20,496 nucleotides of DNA from a virus, in IMG/VR virus record IMGVR_UViG_3300044701_000404, positions 1-20,496 of that record, one strand, 5' to 3'. This document shows positions 6,147 through 14,721 of this stretch, in pieces (the first letter of the stretch is position 1; the number at the start of each line of letters is the position of its first letter). Made by a program: the position numbers and the translations under genes. A model generated the notes under the pieces. The model saw only the letters and a program-made list of their open reading frames with translations, had not been told where the DNA came from and ran no database searches.

Positions 6147-6652
6147 AAACAGGACAAGCTGGTATAGACTTGATGCACAGTTTTGAAGGTAAGAGCCTTA
6201 AGCCTTACTTATGCCCCGCCCACATTTGGACGATTGGCTATGGTCATGTTTTGTATCAAGATCAAATTAAATTACCTGTAATAAGGAAAGATGGTTATAC
6301 CGGCATCCTTCGCAAGGACTACCCACTCGCAGCCCAAGATAATCGCACTTGGTCGCAGGAGGAGATTGATCGCCTTTTTGAGGATGATCTCGTCCGTTTT
6401 GAACGCGGTGTATTGCGAATGTCTCCTAATCTTGCTGGCCGTCAGTCAAGCTTCGACGCTGTGGTCAGTTTTGCGTTCAACGCTGGAACTGGGAGGTATC
6501 AGAGTTCCACAATAAGAATGAGAAACAACCGCGCCGACTATGAAGGTGCAGCAGAAGCGTTTATGATGTGGACTATGGGCGGAGGTAAAGTGTTACCGGG
6601 ATTGGTGCGCCGCCGCAAAGCTGAAAAAGCGTTGTACCTACGGGGTGCATGA
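6143..6652 (+). CDS. Endolysin, phage lysozyme (GH24, T4-type muramidase)
   Basis: The product cleaves the MurNAc-GlcNAc glycan bond of peptidoglycan to lyse the host. From ATG 6143 (169 residues), the active-site region reads SFEGKSLKPYLCPAHIWTIG, giving Glu15, Cys24 and Thr30 with the family spacing E-8-(D/C)-5-T. Cys24 takes the place of T4 lysozyme Asp20, as in several phage endolysins such as P1 Lyz. GYGH follows. Residues about 35-60 (YQDQIKLPVIRKDG...) form a longer insert than in T4-type enzymes before WSQEEIDRLFEDDL. The C-terminal part has FDAVVSFAFNAGTG and GLVRRRKAEKALY. No signal peptide or SAR segment is seen, so release should need a holin. ATG 6143 overlaps the previous stop; an in-frame TTG at 6131 is a weaker choice. 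Confidence 0.9.
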   Translation: MKTGQAGIDLMHSFEGKSLKPYLCPAHIWTIGYGHVLYQDQIKLPVIRKDGYTGILRKDYPLAAQDNRTWSQEEIDRLFEDDLVRFERGVLRMSPNLAGRQSSFDAVVSFAFNAGTGRYQSSTIRMRNNRADYEGAAEAFMMWTMGGGKVLPGLVRRRKAEKALYLRGA

Positions 6653-8709
6653 TGCCACTCAAAAAGATACTTTTTAAGCCCGGAACAAACCAAGAGAATA
6701 CTCGGTATACCAATGAGAACGGCTGGTATATCAGTGAAAAGGTTCGGTTTCGTCAGGGTACGCCTGAGAAAATTGGTGGGTGGCAGCGTATCTCCCCGTA
6801 CACGTTTCAAGGGGTGTGCCGGTTTCTTTGGAATTGGGTGACGCTTAGCTTTGATAATCTGCTGGCGGTTGGTACGAACCTGAAGTTTTATATTGAACGA
6901 GGTGGTGTTTACAACGACATAACGCCTATCCGTGAGACGGCAACCCTAACAAACCCTTTTACGACGGCAAGTGGCTCAGCAGTTGTAACAGTAACTGACG
7001 CTTCTCATGGGAGCGCTAACGGAGATTTTGTAACTTTCAGTGGCGCTTCAGCAGTTGGGGGGTTAACACTTAACGGTAACTATCAAATAGCAAACGTTAC
7101 AACTAACACGTACACCATAACAGCTTCATCAAATGCTTCAAGCACCGCTACCGGTGGGGGTACGGTAACTGCTAAATACGAAATTGATGCTGGCCCTGCC
7201 ATTCAGGGTGCCGTTATTGGGTGGGGTTCTGGTGGTTGGGGTATGGGCGGCTGGGGTACTGGAGTTGCAGGTACTGAGCGGTTGAGGTTGTGGGATGCCC
7301 AGAACTGGGGTGAAGATTTAGTCTTTGGCTACCGGGGCGGCGCTATTTATTATTGGGACGCGACCAATGGTGTTACTACTCGTGGCGTTGCTCTTAATTC
7401 GATTGGCGGGAATGTAAGTTTCACGTTAGCCTCCCCTACAGTTGTTACGTTTGCTTCGGTTTTATTGTCCGAGGGCACTGCTGTTAAGTTTGCCACCACA
7501 GGCACGATGCCTTCTGGGGTCACTGCGGGTACAACGTATTACTTGCGAAATGTAGACGGGGCCACAGCAAATATATCGGCTTCTCCCACTGGAGCGCTGG
7601 TTAACGCCGCATCTACTGGGTCGGATGTGTATGTTTCTGAGCTTGTTGATGTGCCGTCAAAGCAAAACGGGTTGATTGTTTCCGATACATCTCGGTTTCT
7701 TCTACTCTTTGGTACAACAGCTTATGGCAGTGCTGTGCTTGACCCGATGCTGATTCGTTGGGGTAATCAAGAGTCGGTTACTGATTTTGTACCTGCTGCC
7801 ACAAACCAAGCAGGTAGTCTGCGTTTATCCCACGGTTCACAGATTATTTCTGAGCTTCAAACACGCCAAGAGATCTTAGTGTGGACTGATTCGGCGTTGT
7901 ACTCCTTGCAGTATCTCGGCCCTCCGTTTGTGTGGGGGTCTCAGTTACTTGGCGACAATATATCTATCGTTGGACCAAACGCTACGGCTGTTGCTTCAGG
8001 TGTGGTGTATTGGATGGGGGTTGATAAGTTTTACACCTATAACGGGCGAGTGCAGACGCTTCGTTGTGATCTAAGGCGGTATGTCTTTTCCGACATTAAC
8101 GTCTCGCAGCTTGATCAGATCTTTGCCGGAACGAATGAAGGCTTTAACGAAGTCTGGTGGTTTTATTGCTCCTCCAATTCCACGGTAGTTGATAAGTACG
8201 TTGTGTACAACTACGCAGAAGATATTTGGTATTACGGCACGATGGGGCGCACGGCTTGGCTTGACTCGGGGCTACGCAACTATCCTGAAGCAGCTACATA
8301 CAACTACAACGTTGTTGATCATGAATACGGGGTGGACGATAACGCCACAGGAACAGCCACCGCAATTGAAGCCTATATCGAATCGGCTGAATTTGATATT
8401 GAAGATGGGCAGAACTTCGGGTTTGTATGGCGCATGGTGCCGGATCTGACATTTCAAGGGTCCACAAGCCAAAGCCCACAGGTCACGATGACGCTCTACG
8501 GTATGAACGGTTCCGGGTCTGGATTTAACACCGAAGCCGCCAAAGCTGTTGCCCGTACTTCCACAGTGACGATTGAGCAGTTCACCAATATTATCTATAC
8601 CCGTATTCGTGGACGCCAGATGATTATGCGGGTTGGCTCTGATGGGTTGGGTACGACGTGGCAGCTTGGTGCCCCACGAATCGATGTTAAACAGGACGGT
8701 CAGCGGTGA
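6649..8709 (+). CDS. Large phage structural protein (tail/neck component, hypothetical)
   Basis: This 686-residue protein is of a type I know from aquatic phage genomes. Its N-terminus reads LFKPGTNQENTRYTNENGWY, followed by KVRFRQGTPEKIGGW and LAVGTNLKFYIERGG. A Gly/Thr-rich insert at about 99-177 (SAVVTVTDASHG, NGNYQIANVTTNTYTI) and another at about 255-337 (MPSGVTAGTTYYL) resemble small beta modules often labelled FCCH-like in phages. Between them lies a Trp-Gly stretch, GWGSGGWGMGGWGTG (about 192-206). The C-terminal half is beta-rich (VVDKYVVYNYAEDIWYYG) and could form a propeller or tail-hub shape, as P22 gp10-type neck proteins do; that comparison is structural inference only. The ATG at 6649 overlaps the endolysin stop, and its own stop overlaps the next GTG. 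Confidence 0.65.
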   Translation: MMPLKKILFKPGTNQENTRYTNENGWYISEKVRFRQGTPEKIGGWQRISPYTFQGVCRFLWNWVTLSFDNLLAVGTNLKFYIERGGVYNDITPIRETATLTNPFTTASGSAVVTVTDASHGSANGDFVTFSGASAVGGLTLNGNYQIANVTTNTYTITASSNASSTATGGGTVTAKYEIDAGPAIQGAVIGWGSGGWGMGGWGTGVAGTERLRLWDAQNWGEDLVFGYRGGAIYYWDATNGVTTRGVALNSIGGNVSFTLASPTVVTFASVLLSEGTAVKFATTGTMPSGVTAGTTYYLRNVDGATANISASPTGALVNAASTGSDVYVSELVDVPSKQNGLIVSDTSRFLLLFGTTAYGSAVLDPMLIRWGNQESVTDFVPAATNQAGSLRLSHGSQIISELQTRQEILVWTDSALYSLQYLGPPFVWGSQLLGDNISIVGPNATAVASGVVYWMGVDKFYTYNGRVQTLRCDLRRYVFSDINVSQLDQIFAGTNEGFNEVWWFYCSSNSTVVDKYVVYNYAEDIWYYGTMGRTAWLDSGLRNYPEAATYNYNVVDHEYGVDDNATGTATAIEAYIESAEFDIEDGQNFGFVWRMVPDLTFQGSTSQSPQVTMTLYGMNGSGSGFNTEAAKAVARTSTVTIEQFTNIIYTRIRGRQMIMRVGSDGLGTTWQLGAPRIDVKQDGQR

Positions 8710-9353
8710 GTTTGCTTAGGCAACCCGCCCCACCCAGCTTACCTGCGGCAGGGGCTAACTATGAACGTGCCTATCATGACCAGTTCAACAATGTTTTACG
8801 CCTTTACTTCAACCAACTCAATAACAACGTAGCTGCGTTACTAGGTACAGATGGGGGGCGGTATTTAAGTATTCCGTTTGGGGCATGGTCTAGCGATTCG
8901 GATCAAACCGCTGTAAGTACAACCGCTGCTTACGCGATTACGTTTGATGTTACTGATGTTGCTGATAGTGTTACGCTTGTTGACGATTCTAAAATGACCG
9001 TGCGTTATTCTGGCGTTTACAACCTACAATTTAGCATTCAGTTTAATAACACTGACTCTCAGATCCATGACGTTGATGTGTGGGCGGCGATAAATGGGAC
9101 CGACGTACCCAATAGTAATTCAAGATTCTCAGTATCAAACAGTCATGGTGGAGTTGATGGGCATTTAATTGCCGCCTTAAATTTGTTTTTGCCTTTGTAT
9201 TCGGGTGATTACGTCGAACTGTACTGGCATACTGACAATACATCGGTTAGTATCGAACATCTTCCTGCGGCCTCATCCCCTACACGCCCTGCCACCCCTT
9301 CTGTTATTGCGACGATGAGTTTTGTTTCCGCTTTACCGGATAGCACGACATGA
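8706..9353 (+). CDS. Jelly-roll (C1q/TNF-like) virion surface protein
   Basis: The 215-residue product begins with a short helix region (ANYERAYHDQFNNVLRLYFN, about 17-36). A beta-rich domain follows from about 55 to 210, with MTVRYSGVYNLQFSIQFNN, HDVDVWAAINGTDVP, GHLIAALNLFLPLYSGDYVELYWHT and a final PSVIATMSFV. This strand order is that of the C1q/TNF-like jelly roll used on many phage virions and fibres, often as trimers, for carbohydrate or capsid-surface binding. The start is GTG 8706, in a GTGA overlap with the previous stop and in a frame with no nearer ATG, so GTG is preferred. Its TGA overlaps the next ATG. Its position before the internal-protein genes suits a tail or decoration protein. 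Confidence 0.65.
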   Translation: MSLLRQPAPPSLPAAGANYERAYHDQFNNVLRLYFNQLNNNVAALLGTDGGRYLSIPFGAWSSDSDQTAVSTTAAYAITFDVTDVADSVTLVDDSKMTVRYSGVYNLQFSIQFNNTDSQIHDVDVWAAINGTDVPNSNSRFSVSNSHGGVDGHLIAALNLFLPLYSGDYVELYWHTDNTSVSIEHLPAASSPTRPATPSVIATMSFVSALPDSTT

Positions 9354-10423
9354 CCACTTCGACCCAAATCACACCCGAAGCAGCTCTGGCGAAGTTCAAT
9401 GCGTTTGTGCAGTCGCAGCAAATGCAGGATTATTTGTCTCAACGCCAACAGCAATATGGCACAACCCCCAAAGGTGCAGCTTCAGATAAAGGGTGGACCG
9501 CAGGTGAGTCTTACACCAACCCGTTTGCAGGGTTGAAGGAATTTGGTTCAGAGGAAAAGCCTACTTTAAATTGGAATGCAGCGCTTGGTGAAGCGGGTGA
9601 ATACGAGTCTGGAACCCAGACCCAACAGAAGTCAGCGTATGACATATTAAAAGGCGCTTTTAATACAGAAGATAATATCTTTGGACACAAGTCCACTTTC
9701 ACTAAAGCCTACAGCACATCCGAGAAAGATGCTAAGGGCAATCCGATTGAGATCAAAAACCCAACGCTTGAAGATATTCAATCAGGCAAAGTTGCTTTTT
9801 TAGTAGGCGGTAAGACAGGTGGCGAGAGCCGCGAGCGTATGGCTCAGATGTATTTGCCTATGGGCGATAAGCTTGTCCCTATCGGAGACCCCCAGTATTA
9901 CAAAGGCGAACACCCTGACGCTAAGAATGTAGCTAATGCCTTAAAGATTGCTTCAATTGCCTCATTGCCTTTTGGTGGGATTGGTGCGTTTCTTGGGCCA
10001 GTAACCGGCACGGTTACTAGTGGGCTTGCTTCGCTTGGACTTCCAGCTATGGCGGCAAATATCGGCGCTAATGCTTTGGTGAGCGGGGGGTTAAACGCTG
10101 GTATTGCAAAACTTGTAGACATGGATGCGGGTAAAGCATTTAAGTCTGGCGCTACATCCGGGGCTATTGGTGCGGGGCTTGGTGAACTTGGCGCAATGTC
10201 AGGGCTGGATAAGGGGTTAGGTGCGTTGTACGCTCCAGCTAAATCAATTGCTACTTCTGGACTTACGTCTGCTGCGCTTGGTAGACCGTTTAACTTTTCC
10301 GAAGCTGCTAAGAATGCAGCCCTGTCTTTTGGGTTACAGCAAGCTTTGGGTTCAACCGATTTAGCCCCCAAGCAGGGCGAAGCACTTAACAAATTCCTAG
10401 AGTTTCTGGGGAGGAAGCCGTAA
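9350..10423 (+). CDS. Putative internal virion/ejection protein with Ala/Gly-rich hydrophobic C-terminal half
   Basis: The 357-residue protein divides in two. Residues 1-190 are polar and helical (Gln-rich start FNAFVQSQQMQDYLSQRQQQ, then mixed charged sequence with ERMAQMYLPMGDKLVPIGDP). Residues about 191-337 are a long Ala/Gly/Leu-rich stretch with repeated small-residue segments (ASLPFGGIGAFLGPVTGTV, MAANIGANALVSGG, SGAIGAGLGELGAM). Such glycine-zipper-like regions are seen in phage proteins that enter the host envelope with the DNA, hence the ejection guess. I do not recognise a named family and see no catalytic motif. It opens in an ATGA overlap with the jelly-roll gene and ends in a TAATG overlap with the next gene. 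It is the first of five probable internal-protein genes. Confidence 0.55.
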   Translation: MTTSTQITPEAALAKFNAFVQSQQMQDYLSQRQQQYGTTPKGAASDKGWTAGESYTNPFAGLKEFGSEEKPTLNWNAALGEAGEYESGTQTQQKSAYDILKGAFNTEDNIFGHKSTFTKAYSTSEKDAKGNPIEIKNPTLEDIQSGKVAFLVGGKTGGESRERMAQMYLPMGDKLVPIGDPQYYKGEHPDAKNVANALKIASIASLPFGGIGAFLGPVTGTVTSGLASLGLPAMAANIGANALVSGGLNAGIAKLVDMDAGKAFKSGATSGAIGAGLGELGAMSGLDKGLGALYAPAKSIATSGLTSAALGRPFNFSEAAKNAALSFGLQQALGSTDLAPKQGEALNKFLEFLGRKP

Positions 10424-11343
10424 TGAGTAATGAGTCATTGTTGGAAAGTATGGGGTTAACTTTCCCCTCAACTCCTACCGATTTAGATACGGGCACTGAT
10501 TTTTCAACATCACTATCTGAAGTTACAAACCCCATATACAGACAAACACCTGTATCTTATGGGTCTGACTCTGTAATTGTTGCAGCGCAAAAAGAATTTG
10601 AAAAGTTGTTCCCTGAATGGGCAGCGCCTTTAGCTGCGGCATTAGCTGGTGCAGGTATTATTTCTTCTCTTGCAAGTTCTGGTCCTGCTAAAGTTGAAGT
10701 AACTGCACAAAAACCTGTTACTCCACCCCCCGCTGAACCTCCACCTACAACAACCACACCTCCGCCTGTTATACCCGCGCCTGTTTCTCCTTCTGTAGAC
10801 CCCGCAGATCCGACAAAAGAAGTACCTAAACAAGATATAACCCCGGAAGAAGCAGAAAAACTAGGCATACCTAAAGAACTATTACCCCTCCTTCTTAAGT
10901 ATGGCCTTGGGGCGCTAGCTTCTTATTTATCCTATAAGTCTGCCAAAGATGCTCAGGAACAAGCTAGAGGTGCGTCGTTTACTTCAAGGGGTCCGGTAAC
11001 TTCAACACGTCGGGCATATCAGGGTAGTACGTACAAACCTGCGGCACAGGGTGGGCTGATGGCGCTTGCTGGGGGCGGAGAGATTTCTCAACCCTTTTAC
11101 CTCGGTGGCCCTACGGATGGTATGGCAGATGAAGTCCCTGCACATATTGACAACAAGCGTCCCGCTGCATTAAGTGATGGTGAGTTTGTGATTCCGGCAG
11201 ATGTTGTTAGTCATTTAGGCAATGGCAATTCCAATGCTGGTGCAAGTCGTTTGTATGAAATGATGGATCGCGTGCGTGAGGCACGTACTGGTAACAGAAA
11301 GCAGGGTATTCAAATCAACCCTAACAAATTTATGCCGAGGTAA
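10423..11343 (+). CDS. Putative virion protein with Pro-rich linker and conserved Gly-motif C-terminus
   Basis: In the 306-residue product, residues 64-88 form a small Ala-rich hydrophobic segment (FPEWAAPLAAALAGAGIISS). A Pro/Thr linker at 101-130 contains PPPAEPPPTTTTPPP. A second hydrophobic helix at 152-172 includes ELLPLLLKYGLGALASYL. The last hundred residues are a conserved phage motif set: QGGLMALAGGGEI (209-221), YLGGPTDGMADEVPA, IDNKRPAALSDGEFVIPADV, and SRLYEMMDRVREARTGNRKQ ending INPNKFMPR. I have seen this C-terminus in many uncultured phage proteins of unknown role; a structural or ejection function is inferred from its neighbours. The two hydrophobic segments may contact membrane or pack in the particle. 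The start lies in a TAATG overlap. Confidence 0.6.
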   Translation: MSNESLLESMGLTFPSTPTDLDTGTDFSTSLSEVTNPIYRQTPVSYGSDSVIVAAQKEFEKLFPEWAAPLAAALAGAGIISSLASSGPAKVEVTAQKPVTPPPAEPPPTTTTPPPVIPAPVSPSVDPADPTKEVPKQDITPEEAEKLGIPKELLPLLLKYGLGALASYLSYKSAKDAQEQARGASFTSRGPVTSTRRAYQGSTYKPAAQGGLMALAGGGEISQPFYLGGPTDGMADEVPAHIDNKRPAALSDGEFVIPADVVSHLGNGNSNAGASRLYEMMDRVREARTGNRKQGIQINPNKFMPR

Positions 11344-11345
11344 TC

Positions 11346-13208
11346 ATGGCGACATTTAAGTCAAACAAAGGTGAATTTACGGATGATCAGATCCGTAAGT
11401 ACGTTCAAGATAACTTTAATGCAGACACCTATAAATACCTCGTCAACCAAAAGCTTATACGCCCCAGCGATGATCCTGAAGAATTAAAACAGCGGGCTAC
11501 TTATTATGGGCTTACTCAGCTTCTTGGGATGCCTGATTCAGAAGCTCGTGCTGCAATGGCGTCGGTTTTTGAGAAAGGGTCAAAAGCTGATCTTGATGAG
11601 TTAGCACGTTTATACGAACGCTCCATGATTATTGGAGTGCCTACGTCTGCGCTTCAAGAGGCTGCGGCAAAAGTCGGTTTAACAAGCACTGATTCTTATG
11701 ACATTCAACGCTTTCTGGCAGACAGAGGAATTACTTCAAGTGCCGTAACTAAAGGCACGCCTTCCTATGAGTCGATTGTAGAGTTAGGCCCACAGATCAA
11801 CGCTAAAGATAATCCTATCCAAGGCGGCAACCTAATCTTCCAACCGGGGTACGACGCACCGGGGTCCAATACTAATATTTATGATTTAGCAAAGTCCATC
11901 ACAGCCGAGACTGACGCTACAAAACGGGCGGAGCTTGAGAAAACCGCTCAGGCTGAACAAGCCAAAATGAACACTGCGGCAAAGGCCGAAGCTGAAGCCG
12001 AGGCAGCGGCAAATATAGAAAAAGCCAAACAAGCAGTACAGCCTAAAGGTGCAGTATTTGATACTTCGGTTAAAACAGTTCGTGATGACGGTAGAGAAGG
12101 TACAGGAGTTTCGGTTGGTGGTGAGTCTGGGTTACGTGAGGGGTATGCGCCCTATGTACAACGTTTACTTGAACGTGCCTCTGCCGAGGCTGATGTGCCG
12201 TTTCTTAAATACACAGGTACATCCCCCCTGCTTGAATCGGCTAAGGCAGGGATTGCTAACTTAACAACACCTGCTCAATTCTTACAAGGTACCAATCTTG
12301 CACAGGCTGCTGGCATTGGCGCTTTGGAGTATGGGCAATATAAACCCACGGCATTTACGACGGGTACGTTTGCTAACCCTGTGCAGACTGAAACCACTGT
12401 ACCCAAAGCTCACGGCGGTGAAATTGAAGGATATGACGCTGGTGGTACCGTTGATGTAGGTGGGAATCCTGCTACTAACCCCTACACAGTACCTGCTAAC
12501 CCCAACATCCAACCCGTCAATTACGGGGGGCAGAACGTTACCAATGTGCAGGCGTCTTACATGTCGCCTTATATGCAGAATGTTGTTGATGTCCAGCAGC
12601 GCGAAGCCAAGCGCCAAGCAGATATTGCCAACCAAGCTATCGGAGCAAAAGCTGCACAAGCTGGGGCATTTGGTGGGGCACGTCATGGCTTGCTGGAGTC
12701 TGAAGCAAATCGCAATCTCATGACTCAGCTTGGTGGCATTCAGGCTAAGGGTTTACAGGATGCCTACACACAAGGACTTGGGCAGTTTAACGTCGAACAA
12801 GGTCGTGGGCTTGAAGCTCAGAAGATGAGTGAACAGTCTCGGCAGTTCGGTGCAGAGCTTGGGCTTAAAGGTTTGCAAACTGGTATCCAAGCAGGGCAAG
12901 CGCTTGGTAATCTTGGGCAACAACAAGGTTATCTCGATCTGGCAACGCTTAAACAAATGGCTGACTTGGGTACTGCTGATCGCAACTTTGACTATAACGA
13001 GTTCCTACGCGCTGAGAAGTATCCGTACGAGAACCTTACGTTTATGAAGAACATGCTGACGGGGCTACCTATCAGTGCAGCAGCTACGGGTATTGATCCT
13101 ATGTCACAGGCGCTTACGGGAGGAATATCTACAATAGCGCTCATAGATATGATAAATAAAATCAATACAGGGTCTACCGGCCCGACTACAACAGGTACAA
13201 AACCGTAA
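11346..13208 (+). CDS. Putative internal virion protein, helical, with conserved C-terminal domain
   Basis: The 620-residue protein has a helical N-terminal domain (1-150; FTDDQIRKYVQDNFNADTYK, LLGMPDSEARAAMASVFEKG), a charged Ala/Glu/Lys helix around 190-235 (KAEAEAEAAANIEKAKQ), a Gly motif at 356-373 (HGGEIEGYDAGGTVDVGG), and a conserved helical region from about 403 to 480. That region contains SPYMQNVVDVQQREAKRQAD, IGAKAAQAGAFGGARHGL and LMTQLGGIQAKGLQDAYTQG. The GAFGGARHGLLESEANRN stretch is a recurrent signature in uncultured podophage-like genomes; its function is unknown to me. Gln-rich helices follow to the end. No TM helix or catalytic residues are evident. ATG 11346 lies two bases after the previous stop. 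Position and helical make-up suggest an inner core or ejected protein. Confidence 0.6.
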   Translation: MATFKSNKGEFTDDQIRKYVQDNFNADTYKYLVNQKLIRPSDDPEELKQRATYYGLTQLLGMPDSEARAAMASVFEKGSKADLDELARLYERSMIIGVPTSALQEAAAKVGLTSTDSYDIQRFLADRGITSSAVTKGTPSYESIVELGPQINAKDNPIQGGNLIFQPGYDAPGSNTNIYDLAKSITAETDATKRAELEKTAQAEQAKMNTAAKAEAEAEAAANIEKAKQAVQPKGAVFDTSVKTVRDDGREGTGVSVGGESGLREGYAPYVQRLLERASAEADVPFLKYTGTSPLLESAKAGIANLTTPAQFLQGTNLAQAAGIGALEYGQYKPTAFTTGTFANPVQTETTVPKAHGGEIEGYDAGGTVDVGGNPATNPYTVPANPNIQPVNYGGQNVTNVQASYMSPYMQNVVDVQQREAKRQADIANQAIGAKAAQAGAFGGARHGLLESEANRNLMTQLGGIQAKGLQDAYTQGLGQFNVEQGRGLEAQKMSEQSRQFGAELGLKGLQTGIQAGQALGNLGQQQGYLDLATLKQMADLGTADRNFDYNEFLRAEKYPYENLTFMKNMLTGLPISAAATGIDPMSQALTGGISTIALIDMINKINTGSTGPTTTGTKP

Positions 13209-13218
13209 GGGGTAATAC

Positions 13219-14721
13219 ATGTCGCAGATCCCTTTTAACCCCATGCAGTCGCAAGCAGCGATTCAGAATCCTGCGCGTTTCCCCGACCAGAAGCTACAGC
13301 AGTACGCTGCGGGTAAACCACCACAACCTACTGGACAAGTCACGCCTCAGATGGCAGGACAAGAGTTGGCTCAACGGGGCGCGGAGCGTCAGGCGATTAG
13401 TCGTAATGCGGCTATGCAGAATGATCCCAAAAACAGCCCGACTATCTTTCAGCAGCTTATGATGAAAGAGCAAATGGTCAACCAACAAGCGCAAGCCATA
13501 CAGCAAAAAGAACAGCAGCTTGGTATGGCAGGTGCGATGATCGCCAAAAAAGCTCAAGACCTTGCAGAACGTGAGCGGGGTATAGCCGCCTTACCCATGC
13601 GCCCTGATATGTTTACCGCAATGGATGGTGGGATTGTGTTTAAACAGGGTGGTGGAGTTCAAGGGTTTAAGGGTGGCGGTGATATGTCTGCCCGAATTGC
13701 AGAAGGGTTTACAGAACGCGAAGACGAACCGTCTACATTAGGTAGTAGCGGCGTGAGTCCTAATGACCTTATGGCGTTGATTCGCAAAAGGATGGAAAGC
13801 ATCGATGAGGCTGAAAAAACTGCCATGCTTTCGCCTGAAGAAAAAGAACTGATGCGTTTTAAAAACACGCAAGAGATGCAGAAAGAGTACGATGAGTACG
13901 CACGAGGTAGGGGTGAAAGGCAACAAAAAGTAGCCGATGCTTTGAAAGGACGAGCGCCTGATCTTGGTGATTACTTAGGAGCTATGGCCGCAGGTGGTCC
14001 GGGTAAAACGCTTGCTGAAACGTTATCACGTATGGTCCCCGGTGCGGCTAAGTTACGTACTGAATACCAAGCGCGTGAGATGGCAGCGGCTAAGTTTTTA
14101 GCAGAAGCCGAAGAAAAAGCAGCCCAAGCCGACCTTGCAGAAAAACGTGGACAGCGTGATGTAGCGGCTAAACTTCTTCAGGATGAACAGGCACTGCGCC
14201 TTAAAGCTTTTGAAATTAAGCAAGGTGCAGCCAGGACAGGTATTCAGGGACTTGCTGCGATGCAAGAATCCCAAGATCGTCAAGCAAGCGAAGCTAGAAG
14301 AGCACAAGAAGCTGCGGCAACGCGAGCATTTGAAGAACAAAAATACAGAGAAGCTCCTGGTAGAGCAGCAGAGCAAGCTAAACTTGAGGCTCGTTTGCGG
14401 AGAGAAGGTCGAGTTCCGGGTGTTGATGAACGCCTTTATGACGACCTTACGTCAGGTGATCCTCAGCGTGTGGCCCGAGCCAACACGTACTTATCGGGGC
14501 GATATAACACAGCAGCACGTGGGCAGTTGACTGAAGCACAAGTTGCTAAAGCAGTTGCAGATTTTAATGACGAGTTTAAAGGCGAACAACTACGCAAGCA
14601 GCACGGCACTGTTGAAAAATATCTTGAGTATTTACGCACTACTCGCGCTAATATTGGGCAAGGAACTTCTGAAAGCAGCGGAGAAGTTGTTTACGATACT
14701 TCTGGAAAGCGAGTTCAATGA
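13219..14721 (+). CDS. Putative internal virion protein, Gln/Ala-rich coiled coil
   Basis: The 500-residue product starts with a Pro/Gln-rich segment (QIPFNPMQSQAAIQNPARFP), then Gln/Met-rich helices (MMKEQMVNQQAQAIQQKEQQ). A Gly-rich motif, MDGGIVFKQGGGVQGFKGGG, lies at 135-154. A charged helical region follows, with long probable coiled coil at about 275-390 (AREMAAAKFLAEAEEKAAQA, RRAQEAAATRAFEEQKYREA). The C-terminus includes YDDLTSGDPQRVARANTYLS. Composition, neighbours and a motif shared with the two preceding genes point to an internal or scaffold-like virion component, but no family is recognised. ATG 13219 is ten bases after the previous stop with a GGGGT nearby. Its TGA overlaps the start of the giant gene (ATGA), implying coupled translation. 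Confidence 0.6.
   Translation: MSQIPFNPMQSQAAIQNPARFPDQKLQQYAAGKPPQPTGQVTPQMAGQELAQRGAERQAISRNAAMQNDPKNSPTIFQQLMMKEQMVNQQAQAIQQKEQQLGMAGAMIAKKAQDLAERERGIAALPMRPDMFTAMDGGIVFKQGGGVQGFKGGGDMSARIAEGFTEREDEPSTLGSSGVSPNDLMALIRKRMESIDEAEKTAMLSPEEKELMRFKNTQEMQKEYDEYARGRGERQQKVADALKGRAPDLGDYLGAMAAGGPGKTLAETLSRMVPGAAKLRTEYQAREMAAAKFLAEAEEKAAQADLAEKRGQRDVAAKLLQDEQALRLKAFEIKQGAARTGIQGLAAMQESQDRQASEARRAQEAAATRAFEEQKYREAPGRAAEQAKLEARLRREGRVPGVDERLYDDLTSGDPQRVARANTYLSGRYNTAARGQLTEAQVAKAVADFNDEFKGEQLRKQHGTVEKYLEYLRTTRANIGQGTSESSGEVVYDTSGKRVQ

Noticed and set aside
5977-6186. Nested frame at the end of the holin-like gene considered as an Rz1-like spanin
   Set aside because: The product has no lipobox, signal peptide or Pro-rich region expected of Rz1, and no own ribosome binding site.
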